Source of the DNA: CAMTUW01 sp947085035
Lineage (GTDB): Bacteria; Actinomycetota; Coriobacteriia; Anaerosomatales; PHET01
Length of the DNA: 47,041 nt
NCBI GenBank assembly: GCA_947085035.1
Contig: CAMTUW010000037.1
Span: forward strand, 1-47,041
Direction: 5' to 3'
Each line of letters starts with the position of its first letter. The first letter of the stretch is position 1. This document shows, in pieces, positions 1 to 7,080 of this stretch. Below the pieces are notes generated by a model, which did no database searches, was not told the DNA's origin, and was given only the letters and a program-made list of their open reading frames with translations. A program made the translations under genes and the position numbers.

Positions 1-220
1 GCCGCTCGTCGGCACGCCACTCCCGCACCAACTGGTAGCCGTCCATGCGCGGCATCAGCGCGTCGGTGACGATGATGTCAGGCGGTTCTCGGCGCGCTGC
101 CTCGAGCGCTTGGACGCCGTCTTCCGTGGAGACGGTCGTATAGCCCGCCGATGAGAACACGGATTGCAGGAAGAAGCGCCCAGCCGGATCGTCGTCGGCG
201 ATGATGATGGTCGGATTCAT
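1..220 (-). CDS. Response-regulator receiver domain protein (3' part outside window)
   Basis: The first 73 codons of a CheY-like receiver domain are present. The N terminus has the acidic patch IIIADDDP (residues 5-12) and the phosphoacceptor is Asp53 in IIVTDALMPRMDG. The window ends before the conserved Thr/Ser and Lys, so any output domain is unseen. The ATG at 220 follows a GGAGGG sequence at about 11 nt spacing, with a closer GGAG directly against the ATG. It lies 48 bp downstream of the LuxR-type regulator at 269-922 on the same strand, so the two are probably co-transcribed. It could be a stand-alone receiver or the N terminus of a larger signalling protein. Confidence 0.85.
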   Translation of the reverse strand, partial: MNPTIIIADDDPAGRFFLQSVFSSAGYTTVSTEDGVQALEAARREPPDIIVTDALMPRMDGYQLVREWRADER

Positions 221-268
221 CTCCTTGCAATCCCTCCGTGAATTCAGACGGACGCGTCTGTGCGCGTC

Positions 269-922
269 CTATTGGTCAAGAGTCGCAATCCCTTCCCGGA
301 TGGCGTAGCGCACGAGGTCGGCCACCGAGTTCGCGCCCGTCTTCTCCATGACCTGCCTACGATGGGTCTCGACGGTCTTCACGCTCAGATACAGCTTCGC
401 GGCGATCTGCTTGGCAGTGAGTCCTTCGGCCACCATCTGCAGAATCTCGCGCTCGCGCACAGTGAGGTCGCGTGCGGCCTGCCCTCTCAGACGGGGGGAA
501 CGACCCAGTGCATGGTCGATCACTGCGGCCTGGATGCCCGGGCTGAGATACACGCCACCGGCCAGCACAGTATCGAGCGCGTGTTCCAGTTCCTCGAACG
601 CGGCGTCTTTCAGCACGTAGCCGGCAACCCCGGCCTGAAGGGCGTCGGCTACGTATCGCTGCTCGGAGTGCATGGACAGCGCCAGCACCCGTGTCCCTAT
701 ACATGATTTGACGATCTGACGGGTGGCGTCGATCCCGTTGAGCTCAGGCATGCCCAGATCCATGATGACGAGATCGGGCCGATACTCCTTGCACAGTTCC
801 ACAGCTTCGACCCCGTTTGAGGCCTGAGCGACCACTTCGTAGCGATTCTCGACCGCGAGTTGGGCGATTATACCGTCCCTCAGGATACGGTGATCGTCGG
901 CGATGATGACTCGAGGCTTCAC
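269..922 (-). CDS. NarL/FixJ-type response regulator
   Basis: This is a 217-residue two-component regulator that should bind DNA when phosphorylated. The receiver domain spans about residues 1-120, with Asp9/Asp10, phosphoacceptor Asp55 (LVIMDLGMPELNG) and the conserved Lys in GYVLKDA. A LuxR-type helix-turn-helix follows at about 150-212 (LTVREREILQMVAEG ... SVKTVETHR). Length is typical of the family. The start is GTG at 922, preceded by GGAG at 6 nt. The partner kinase is not in the window. It probably forms a unit with the receiver gene at 1-220; the 75-bp gap to the upstream dehydrogenase gene leaves a separate promoter possible. Confidence 0.93.
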   Translation of the reverse strand: MKPRVIIADDHRILRDGIIAQLAVENRYEVVAQASNGVEAVELCKEYRPDLVIMDLGMPELNGIDATRQIVKSCIGTRVLALSMHSEQRYVADALQAGVAGYVLKDAAFEELEHALDTVLAGGVYLSPGIQAAVIDHALGRSPRLRGQAARDLTVREREILQMVAEGLTAKQIAAKLYLSVKTVETHRRQVMEKTGANSVADLVRYAIREGIATLDQ

Positions 923-997
923 TGCACGCTCCTTCGATCGAGTCCGGCACCTGTATGCCCATAATAACCCCGCGCATCAGTCAAGACTCCGCAGCCG

Positions 998-2089
998 CTA
1001 CAGCGCCTCTATGAGTGCGTCGGCATACGCCTGCGTACCAACGCAGCCCGCAGTCGAGCCGGTGACCGAGCGCTTGATGTCGTAGGTGACGTGCTCACCC
1101 TTGGCGATGACCGTGCGCACCGCGTTCAGTACGCGATCCGAGGCATCCTGCTCGCCCAAGTGCTTGAGCATCAACATCGCCGAGAGGATCTCGGCAGTGG
1201 GGTTCGCCATGTCCTTGCCGGTGTACTTGGGCGCCGAGCCGTGGACCGGCTCGAACACCGCGTAGTCGGTGCCGATGTTGGCGCCCATCGCGATACCCAG
1301 CCCGCCGATGAGTCCGGCGGACAGATCGCTGACGATGTCACCGTAGAGGTTCGGCAGCACGAGCACGTCCCACCACTCGGGGTGCAGCACGAGCTGCATG
1401 CAGGTGGCGTCGACGATGTAGTCGTCGAACTCGATGCCGGAGTCCTTGTACTCCTCGGCGACCTGACGGGCGACCTTGAGGAAGAGGCCGTCGCTCATCT
1501 TGAGGATGTTGGCTTTGTGGACCGCGGTGACCTTCTTGCGACCGTTGGCGATGGCGTAGTCGAAGGCGTAGCGCACGATGCGCTCGGTGCCCATGATCGA
1601 GATCGGCTTGATCGAGAGACCGGAGTCGGGGCGGATGATGCCAGCGCCACGGTCGGCCGCGAACTTGATGAGATCGGCGGCGTCTTGGCTCCCCTGCTCG
1701 AACTCGATGCCCGCGTAGAGGTCCTCGGTGTTCTCACGCACGATGACGAGGTCGATGTCGTCGTAGCGCGCGCCGGAGCCCGGGATGGTGAACGCGGGAC
1801 GCAGACAGGCGTAGAGATCGAGTTCCTTGCGGATCGCGACGTTCACGCTGCGAAAGCCGCCGCCCACGGGTGTGGTGATGGGACCCTTGATGGCGACTTT
1901 GTTCTTGCGGATCGAGTCGAGTGTGGACTCCGGCAGCGGCGTGCCGTACTTGTCGATCTGATCGCTCCCGGCTTCTGCGATCTCCCAGGCGATGTCGACT
2001 CCGGTGGCCTCGACCACGCGAGTCATAGCGGTGGTGAGCTCGGGTCCGATGCCGTCGCCGGGGATGAGCGTGACGGTGTGCTTGGCCAC
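998..2089 (-). CDS. icd: Isocitrate dehydrogenase-like beta-decarboxylating dehydrogenase
   Basis: This 363-residue enzyme belongs to the isocitrate/isopropylmalate dehydrogenase family, which oxidises and decarboxylates a 2-hydroxy acid in the cytoplasm. The N terminus is LIPGDGIGPEL. The substrate loop TTPVGGGFRSVNVAIRKEL (72-90) has Ser81, Asn83 and Arg87, matching isocitrate-binding residues of E. coli Icd rather than an isopropylmalate or homoisocitrate loop. Lys192 and the metal-binding region DIVSDLSAG (251-259) are present. In the cofactor site, APKY (Lys288-Tyr289) and YDIKR (Tyr336, Arg340) match the NADP-type Lys344, Tyr345, Tyr391 and Arg395 of E. coli. It ends an operon with NifV-, LeuC- and LeuD-like genes and probably makes 2-oxoglutarate. 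Homoisocitrate dehydrogenase is the alternative. Confidence 0.82.
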   Translation of the reverse strand: MAKHTVTLIPGDGIGPELTTAMTRVVEATGVDIAWEIAEAGSDQIDKYGTPLPESTLDSIRKNKVAIKGPITTPVGGGFRSVNVAIRKELDLYACLRPAFTIPGSGARYDDIDLVIVRENTEDLYAGIEFEQGSQDAADLIKFAADRGAGIIRPDSGLSIKPISIMGTERIVRYAFDYAIANGRKKVTAVHKANILKMSDGLFLKVARQVAEEYKDSGIEFDDYIVDATCMQLVLHPEWWDVLVLPNLYGDIVSDLSAGLIGGLGIAMGANIGTDYAVFEPVHGSAPKYTGKDMANPTAEILSAMLMLKHLGEQDASDRVLNAVRTVIAKGEHVTYDIKRSVTGSTAGCVGTQAYADALIEAL

Positions 2090-2175
2090 TCTTACCTGCC
2101 TCCTGATACTGATCCGGTCATTTCATCCCCGCGTACAGTGCGGGGCGGTCGCCATTGTAGTGCATAGCCGTCTTC

Positions 2176-2433
2176 TCAGAGGTACCCGAGCGCATGCAGA
2201 GTTCCCCAGTGCAAAGCGACGACTCCGCTGAAGAACGCCAGAGCGAACAGCGAGAGAATCAGAATCGCCCGCCTCCTGCGCCAACGCCACATCCCTGCGG
2301 TCACAAGCAGCATGACCCCCACCTTGAGCGCGACCGCCAGCCTGGGGTCGTGACGCGCGACCGCATCCAGGATCGGGTTGCCTGCGATCGCTCCCCCCTC
2401 GCCGCTCCGGGCCGCTCCATGACCTTGAGCCAA
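2176..2433 (-). CDS. Small membrane protein, DUF5658-like
   Basis: This 85-residue protein has two hydrophobic segments, at about residues 33-48 and 56-76, separated by an Arg-rich turn (WRWRRRRA). The phrase AGNPILDAVARHDPRLAVALK resembles DUF5658 proteins, which usually have one more N-terminal helix. That helix is missing or lies in another frame here, so the start is uncertain. The first available codon is TTG at 2433, and an in-frame stop closes the frame shortly upstream. It lies between the HEAT-repeat gene and the dehydrogenase gene in the same orientation. Function is unknown. An N-terminal frameshift or erosion cannot be excluded. Confidence 0.5.
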   Translation of the reverse strand: MAQGHGAARSGEGGAIAGNPILDAVARHDPRLAVALKVGVMLLVTAGMWRWRRRRAILILSLFALAFFSGVVALHWGTLHALGYL

Positions 2434-2477
2434 GCGGGCCGGCAGGGTCGGGGGGGACCGTCATCGCGAAGTCATTA

Positions 2478-3113
2478 CTACTTGTTCGGGTTCTGCGTCG
2501 GCGCGCACGCCACGATGCGAGTCGCCCGGCGCTTGAGCAGGCCCTTCCCGGTCTCGGCATCGAATGTCATGAGTAGGGCCGCCGCTGACTTCACCTCGTC
2601 AGACGCATTGCCGCTCACGATCCGGTAGACCCCCGAGAGCATCGCTGGGAACTCAGCGTCGCCGTGGTAACAGCGCACCGCCTCTGAAAGAAGCGGCCAG
2701 ACGCGCGCGGAGCGGTGGGCGGTCGTAGCCCCGTACGCGGACAGGAGCCGGAAGGCGGCGAGCCGCACCACACCGGACTCCTCGTCATGCAAAGCGGTTT
2801 CGGCCCCCTCGAGGGCCTTGTCAACAACGCGAGCATCAACGGTGACGAGCTTCTCGAAGGTACCGAGCACCTCCCAGCGCGTCTGGGACTCTGGGCGATG
2901 AAGCGCGTCGGCCAGTTGTGGGACGAAGGGCTTGAGACGAGCTGGATCATGGATACCGACCTCATGGACCACGCTCGCCGCGAACTGCCGCAGTCGCCTG
3001 CTCTCTCCGCCGAGCGCATCGATCACCGCGGCGAGCACCTTCTCGTCTTCAAGCGCGCGACGGGCGACCTCGTCACGGTCGTCATCGGCAGACAGGATCT
3101 TCTTGTCGGTCAT
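2478..3113 (-). CDS. HEAT-repeat-like helical protein
   Basis: This 211-residue soluble protein consists mostly of paired helices with HEAT-like spacing. Examples are RRLRQFAASVVHEVGIHDP, LKPFVPQLADALHRPESQTRW and ESGVVRLAAFRLLSAYG. There is no signal peptide and no catalytic motif. HEAT proteins usually act as scaffolds or interaction surfaces; no enzyme activity is implied. It sits between the LeuD-like gene (65 bp upstream) and the small membrane protein in the 2-oxoglutarate operon, so it may support one of those enzymes. That role is only an inference from position. Confidence 0.75.
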   Translation of the reverse strand: MTDKKILSADDDRDEVARRALEDEKVLAAVIDALGGESRRLRQFAASVVHEVGIHDPARLKPFVPQLADALHRPESQTRWEVLGTFEKLVTVDARVVDKALEGAETALHDEESGVVRLAAFRLLSAYGATTAHRSARVWPLLSEAVRCYHGDAEFPAMLSGVYRIVSGNASDEVKSAAALLMTFDAETGKGLLKRRATRIVACAPTQNPNK

Positions 3114-3178
3114 GCGCTTCCACTTCCCTTGTTCTCAGCGACCCGGCGAACCAGTCGATCCCGGCATCACGTCATGGT

Positions 3179-3679
3179 TCAGAGGTTGAATCCACCGTGC
3201 TTCTTGAAGTGCTCCACAAGGCCACCGTCGGCGAGGAGCTGGGCCATCACCGGCGGCAACGGCGGGAACGGGATCTCGGTGTCCTGGGTCAGATTTCGCA
3301 CCACGCCGGCGGAGAGATCGACGATGAGTTCGTCACCCTCGTCGATGAGGTCCGTGTCGCACTCGACGACCGGCAGGCCGGTATTGATGGCGTTGCGGTA
3401 GAAGATGCGAGCGAACCCCTTGGCGAGCACCGCTCGCGTGTTGGAGTGGATCAACACGAGCGGAGCCTGCTCACGACTCGAGCCCATCCCGAAGTTCTTC
3501 CCGGCCACGAGGAAGCCGCCGTTCGGCTTGACCTTCGCGAAGTACTCCGGATCGAGCTCTTCCATGGCGTGGACGGCCATCGCCTCCATGTCAGCGGATT
3601 TGAACTTGTACTTGCCGCTGATGATGTAGTCGGTGTTGATGTCGTCGCCGTACTTGAAGGCCTTGGCCTTGAGTTCCAT
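3179..3679 (-). CDS. LeuD-type hydro-lyase small subunit (aconitase/homoaconitase/IPM isomerase family)
   Basis: This 166-residue swivel-domain subunit pairs with the large subunit encoded 27 bp upstream to isomerise a tricarboxylic acid. DDINTDYII (12-20), GMGSSREQAP and FARIFYRNAINTGLP are family signatures. The length matches the short archaeal/anaerobe type. The loop that sets substrate choice reads YKFKS (residues 24-28). The best studied archaeal enzymes have YLRT (homoaconitase) or YLVM-like (isopropylmalate isomerase) there. The two extra lysines suggest a ligand with a distal carboxylate, such as citrate or homocitrate. A conventional isopropylmalate role is less likely because the operon neighbours are NifV-like and isocitrate-dehydrogenase-like. 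Confidence 0.9.
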   Translation of the reverse strand: MELKAKAFKYGDDINTDYIISGKYKFKSADMEAMAVHAMEELDPEYFAKVKPNGGFLVAGKNFGMGSSREQAPLVLIHSNTRAVLAKGFARIFYRNAINTGLPVVECDTDLIDEGDELIVDLSAGVVRNLTQDTEIPFPPLPPVMAQLLADGGLVEHFKKHGGFNL

Positions 3680-3706
3680 GCTCTGTCTCCTGCTCTCAGG
3701 CTTCGT

Positions 3707-4966
3707 CTAGCCGAAATATGGGCGCGGGTCTGTGATCTTCGCTTCGATGACCGAAGCGGCCACGGTGGCCGGACTGCCCAGGTAGATGAATGAATTGCTG
3801 TTACCCATACGGCCCTTGAAATTGCGGTTCGCGGTCGAGATGACATTCTCGCCATCCGAGGGCACTCCGTTGTGCGTTCCCACGCAGGGTCCGCAGCCCG
3901 GCGTGACCAGAGCCGCGCCTGCCGCAACCAGCGTCTGTATGTAGCCGGCTTCGATCGCGTCGAGCAGGATCCGGCGTGACGCGGGCGCCACGATGAAGCG
4001 CACGTCCGGGTGGACCTTGCGTCCGGAAAGGATCTTCGCCGCGATGGCGAAGTCCTCCAAGCGCCCGTTCGTGCAGGTGCCGAGAACCCCTTCGGCGATG
4101 GGCGTGCCCACGAGCTCCTCGATGGGGCTCACGTTGTCGACCGCGTGCGGTTTGGCTATCTGCGGGCCGATGGTCGAAACGTCAAAGGTGAGGTGCTCGC
4201 GATAGACCGCGTCGGAGTCCGGCTCCTGCGGCTGCGGCACTTTGGTGCCGCGTCCCTCGAACCAGCGAAGCGTCTTCTCGTCGGCCTTCATGAGTCCGGC
4301 TTTGGCGCCGACCTCGATCGCCATGTTCGAGATCGTCAGGCGGGCATCGATGGACAGGGCATCGATGACGGGGCCATCGAACTCGATCGCCTCATACGTC
4401 GCACCGTCGACACCTATCTGTCCGGCGAGGAACAAGATGAGGTCCTTGCTGAAGACACCGGGCTGCAACTCTCCGGCGTAGGTGACCTTCATCGTCTCCG
4501 GCACCTTGAACCACAGCTTGCCCGAGGCCATCGCAGCAGCGCCGTCGGTGGAGCCGACGCCTGTCGAGAAGACGTTCAGCGCTCCGTATGTGCACGTGTG
4601 CGAGTCGCATCCCACCATGAGATCACCGGGCACCACGTGGCCGTTTTCCGGGATGAGCTGATGACACACGCCCTCGCCAACGTCATAGATCGTGGCTCCG
4701 GTCTTCTTGCCGAACTCGCGCATCATGGTGTGAAGCGCGCTCACGCCCTCGATGGGGCTGGGGCTCGAGTGGTCCATCACAAGTGCGACCTTGTCGGGGT
4801 CGAACACGGTGTGGACTCCCATGTTCTCGAGGGCGCGGATCGCCAGCGGGCTCGTTCCGTCCTGGCCCATGACGAAGTCGACGTCGGCCACGACGATGTC
4901 ACCAGCACGAGCATCCGTGTCGGAGTGATTGCTGAAGATCTTCTCGGCGATGGTCTTTCCTGGCAG
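3707..4966 (-). CDS. LeuC-type hydro-lyase large subunit with apparent CTG start
   Basis: This is the iron-sulfur catalytic subunit of the LeuCD-type dehydratase. The three [4Fe-4S] ligands appear as Cys298 (GTCTNGRLED) and Cys358/Cys361 (PGCGPCVG). The family's N-terminal block KTIAEKIFSNHSDTDARAGD lies upstream of the first ATG (4891), so that ATG is too late. The only well-placed start is CTG at 4964-4966, which is 9 nt after a perfect AGGAGG at 4976-4981. This gives 419 residues, the usual length of the short LeuC type. With the small subunit it should convert citrate to isocitrate or homocitrate to homoisocitrate. The upstream acyl transferase gene ends 53 bp away. Confidence 0.9.
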   Translation of the reverse strand: MPGKTIAEKIFSNHSDTDARAGDIVVADVDFVMGQDGTSPLAIRALENMGVHTVFDPDKVALVMDHSSPSPIEGVSALHTMMREFGKKTGATIYDVGEGVCHQLIPENGHVVPGDLMVGCDSHTCTYGALNVFSTGVGSTDGAAAMASGKLWFKVPETMKVTYAGELQPGVFSKDLILFLAGQIGVDGATYEAIEFDGPVIDALSIDARLTISNMAIEVGAKAGLMKADEKTLRWFEGRGTKVPQPQEPDSDAVYREHLTFDVSTIGPQIAKPHAVDNVSPIEELVGTPIAEGVLGTCTNGRLEDFAIAAKILSGRKVHPDVRFIVAPASRRILLDAIEAGYIQTLVAAGAALVTPGCGPCVGTHNGVPSDGENVISTANRNFKGRMGNSNSFIYLGSPATVAASVIEAKITDPRPYFG

Positions 4967-4975
4967 GGGAATCAG

Positions 4976-4981
4976 CCTCCT
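4976..4981 (-). promoter_or_regulatory. Shine-Dalgarno AGGAGG that decides the CTG start of the LeuC-like gene
   Basis: AGGAGG on the minus strand is followed by 9 nt and then CTG (4964-4966). The frame from that CTG encodes the conserved LeuC N terminus. No ATG, GTG or TTG lies between this site and the conserved block in the right frame. Confidence 0.7.
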
Positions 4982-5019
4982 CGTGGTAACGACAGAACTG
5001 CGGCAATGGGCGAGACGCG

Positions 5020-6207
5020 CTACGACTCGACCCCGTTCTCGGTGGTGATGAGGTGACGGAAGAGCTCGACGAGCTCCTTGTCGAAGAGCGGACGCTTGAC
5101 CTCGATGGCCTTTGTGCGCACGAGGGGCAGGAGCGCGAGGGCGTGCTCGCGGGTGATCGGGATGCCGTACTCGGAGAACTTCATCTCAAGCGTGCGCGAG
5201 CCGGAGTGCTTGCCAACGACGATCTGGCGCTCACCGCCCACCTCGTCAGGGCTGAAGACCTCGTAGGTCTTGGGGTTCTTGATGATGCCGTCGGCATGGA
5301 TGCCCGACTCGTGCGCGAACATGTTGGAACCCACGACCGGTTTCCACGCCGGAACGGTGCGCCCGGCGGCCGTCATGACGTAGTCGACGACCTCCGTGAA
5401 GCGCTTGGTGTCGAACTCGAGGTCGAACCCTTCGAGGTACTTCAACGCCATGACGACCTCTTCGAGTGCGGCGTTGCCGGCACGCTCGCCCAAGCCGCCG
5501 ATCGTCACGTTGACCCACGTGGCGCCACCGTGGATACCGGCGATCGCATTGGCGACGGCCATGCCGAAGTCGTTGTGTGTGTGCATCTCGACTTCAAGAC
5601 CGGTGTGCTCGATGAGCTCTTTGACGACTTTGTAGGTGCGGAAGGGCTCCATGATGCCGATCGTGTCGCAGAAGCGCAGTCGATCTGCTCCCTCGGCCTT
5701 GGCGGCCGCGGCGTACTCGAGCAGGAACTCGAAAGAAGTGCGGCTCGCGTCCTCGGCGTTGACGGACACGTAGACGCCATGGCTCTTGGCGAACGCGACG
5801 GACTCGCGGATGCAGTCAAGAACCCACGCGCGGTCCTTTTGGAGCTTCGTCTCGATATGGATGTCGCTCGTGGCGATGCTGATCGCGACGGCATCGACAC
5901 CACAATCGATCGATGCCTGGATGTCGGCCACGTTGGCGCGATTCCAGCCGAGCACACTGGCCCTGAGCCCAAGATGCGCGATCTCCTCGATCACCTCTCG
6001 TTCGGCACCACCCATGATCGGGATGCCGGCCTCGATCTGGTCGATGCCTATCTCGTCGAGCATCTTGGCGATCGCGACCTTCTCGGCGTTCGTGAACACC
6101 ACACCGGCGGTCTGCTCGCCGTCACGAAGCGTCGTGTCGTCAAGCTTGACGTGGGCATCGCCAAGCAGACTCTCGACGGGCATCTCCCACACTTGGGTCT
6201 TATCCAC
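5020..6207 (-). CDS. NifV/homocitrate synthase-family acyl transferase (possible Re-citrate synthase)
   Basis: This 395-residue DRE-TIM enzyme condenses acetyl-CoA with a 2-oxo acid. The DTTLRDGEQ motif (residues 23-31) carries the catalytic Arg and the metal-binding Asp. HTHND holds the metal-binding histidines, and GLGERAGNAALEEVVMAL and MFAHESGIHADGI are family signatures. There is no C-terminal leucine-regulatory domain, so it is not a standard LeuA. Homocitrate synthase and the Re-type citrate synthase of some anaerobes are close relatives in this family. The neighbouring isocitrate-type dehydrogenase favours oxaloacetate as acceptor; 2-oxoglutarate (homocitrate) is the alternative. The start is GTG at 6207 with GGGAGG at 8 nt. 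It is first in its operon. Confidence 0.88.
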   Translation of the reverse strand: MDKTQVWEMPVESLLGDAHVKLDDTTLRDGEQTAGVVFTNAEKVAIAKMLDEIGIDQIEAGIPIMGGAEREVIEEIAHLGLRASVLGWNRANVADIQASIDCGVDAVAISIATSDIHIETKLQKDRAWVLDCIRESVAFAKSHGVYVSVNAEDASRTSFEFLLEYAAAAKAEGADRLRFCDTIGIMEPFRTYKVVKELIEHTGLEVEMHTHNDFGMAVANAIAGIHGGATWVNVTIGGLGERAGNAALEEVVMALKYLEGFDLEFDTKRFTEVVDYVMTAAGRTVPAWKPVVGSNMFAHESGIHADGIIKNPKTYEVFSPDEVGGERQIVVGKHSGSRTLEMKFSEYGIPITREHALALLPLVRTKAIEVKRPLFDKELVELFRHLITTENGVES

Positions 6208-6240
6208 GTGATGAACCTCCCTCTTCCAGACTCACGGAAC

Positions 6241-6255
6241 CGGACCTCAGGTCCG
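6241..6255. promoter_or_regulatory. Perfect 7-1-7 palindrome in the leader of the 2-oxoglutarate operon
   Basis: CGGACCT, one base, then AGGTCCG form a perfect inverted repeat 34 bp upstream of the GTG start of the NifV-like gene and downstream of a candidate -10 box. The one-base centre makes an RNA hairpin unlikely, so a dimeric repressor operator is the simplest reading. The regulator is unknown. Confidence 0.4.
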
Positions 6256-6318
6256 TTGGACAGCTCCTTCCGGCCGCTGGCCTGATGCGAGCAAACGGGC
6301 GCACGCGGCGGAATTCTG

Positions 6319-6324
6319 ATTGTA
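6319..6324 (-). promoter_or_regulatory. Candidate -10 element of the NifV/LeuC/LeuD operon
   Basis: The minus strand reads TACAAT here, one of the few AT-rich hexamers in the 159-bp gap before the operon. No convincing -35 hexamer is seen at 16-18 bp. It would give a leader of roughly 100 nt containing the palindrome at 6241-6255. Confidence 0.35.
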
Positions 6325-6366
6325 CCCTACGGCGCAAGGGGGCGAACCGACGCGCGAGGGGTCGCC

Positions 6367-7080
6367 TCAGACCTCGGCCCACACCGGGACGAAGCGACCC
6401 GCCGTCCGCAGTTCGTGATGGTGCTCGCGCGCCTCTGGGTCGAGTGTGGCGAGATGCGCGTGGAATCGGTGTGAGTGGTCGAGATGCGCCAGGTGCGCGA
6501 GCTCGTGCAGGATCAGCGCGTCGACGAGATGTGTCGGGAGGAACGCGAGGTTGCGGCTGAGCGAGACGTTGCCGCGCGACGAGCAGCTGCCCCACCGCGA
6601 GCGCACGCGGCGCACGCGCACGACGCCCGGCTCGAGCCCGTGGTGCGCAGCGAGCGCGTGCACGCGCGGCACCAGCACGTCGCGTGCAGCGCGGGCCAGC
6701 CAGCGCTCCAGAGCGGCGAGGCGTGCGGCCGGATCCCCGTTGCCGGAGACGACCACGGTGTCGGCCGCGCGCCTGGCACGAGCGGGTGCGGCGGCTGGCC
6801 CGGAGTACACGACCGTCAGGGACTCGCAGGCGGCACGCAGCTCGACGCGCTTCGGGAGCAGCGCCGCCGGACCCGCGACGTGCAGCGAGCGGCGCTCGGC
6901 GACGCGCGAGAGGGCCTCGTGAGCCCATGCGCTCCTGGCGTCGACGAGCGTCGCCGCGTCGCCGCGCCAGCCGCGGGGCACGACCACGACGAGGCCGTCA
7001 CGGGCGGTGACGGTAAGGCGAGCGCGGCGAGCGCGGTCGCTCACGCGCACGGTGTAGTCGATCCGCGCGGAGTGACTCAT
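6367..7080 (-). CDS. YgjP-like (M48/SprT-type) metallopeptidase domain protein
   Basis: This 237-residue protein has the zinc-protease motif LILHELAHLAHLDHSHRFHA near residues 190-210. HELAH supplies two zinc ligands and the general base, and a later His is a likely third ligand. The N-terminal part (YTVRVSDRARRARLTV) is the beta-rich region typical of YgjP/DUF45 proteins. There is no signal peptide, so it is cytoplasmic. The start is set at ATG 7080, which overlaps the rlmKL stop (ATGA) and so implies translational coupling. A start at 7101 would overlap the upstream gene further. The family's substrate is unclear. Confidence 0.82.
   Translation of the reverse strand: MSHSARIDYTVRVSDRARRARLTVTARDGLVVVVPRGWRGDAATLVDARSAWAHEALSRVAERRSLHVAGPAALLPKRVELRAACESLTVVYSGPAAAPARARRAADTVVVSGNGDPAARLAALERWLARAARDVLVPRVHALAAHHGLEPGVVRVRRVRSRWGSCSSRGNVSLSRNLAFLPTHLVDALILHELAHLAHLDHSHRFHAHLATLDPEAREHHHELRTAGRFVPVWAEV

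Noticed and set aside
1091..2167. Long open frame on the plus strand opposite the isocitrate-type dehydrogenase
   Set aside because: It is the reverse-strand image of a conserved enzyme, rich in Asp/Val/Arg with no family sequence; a GC-bias artefact.
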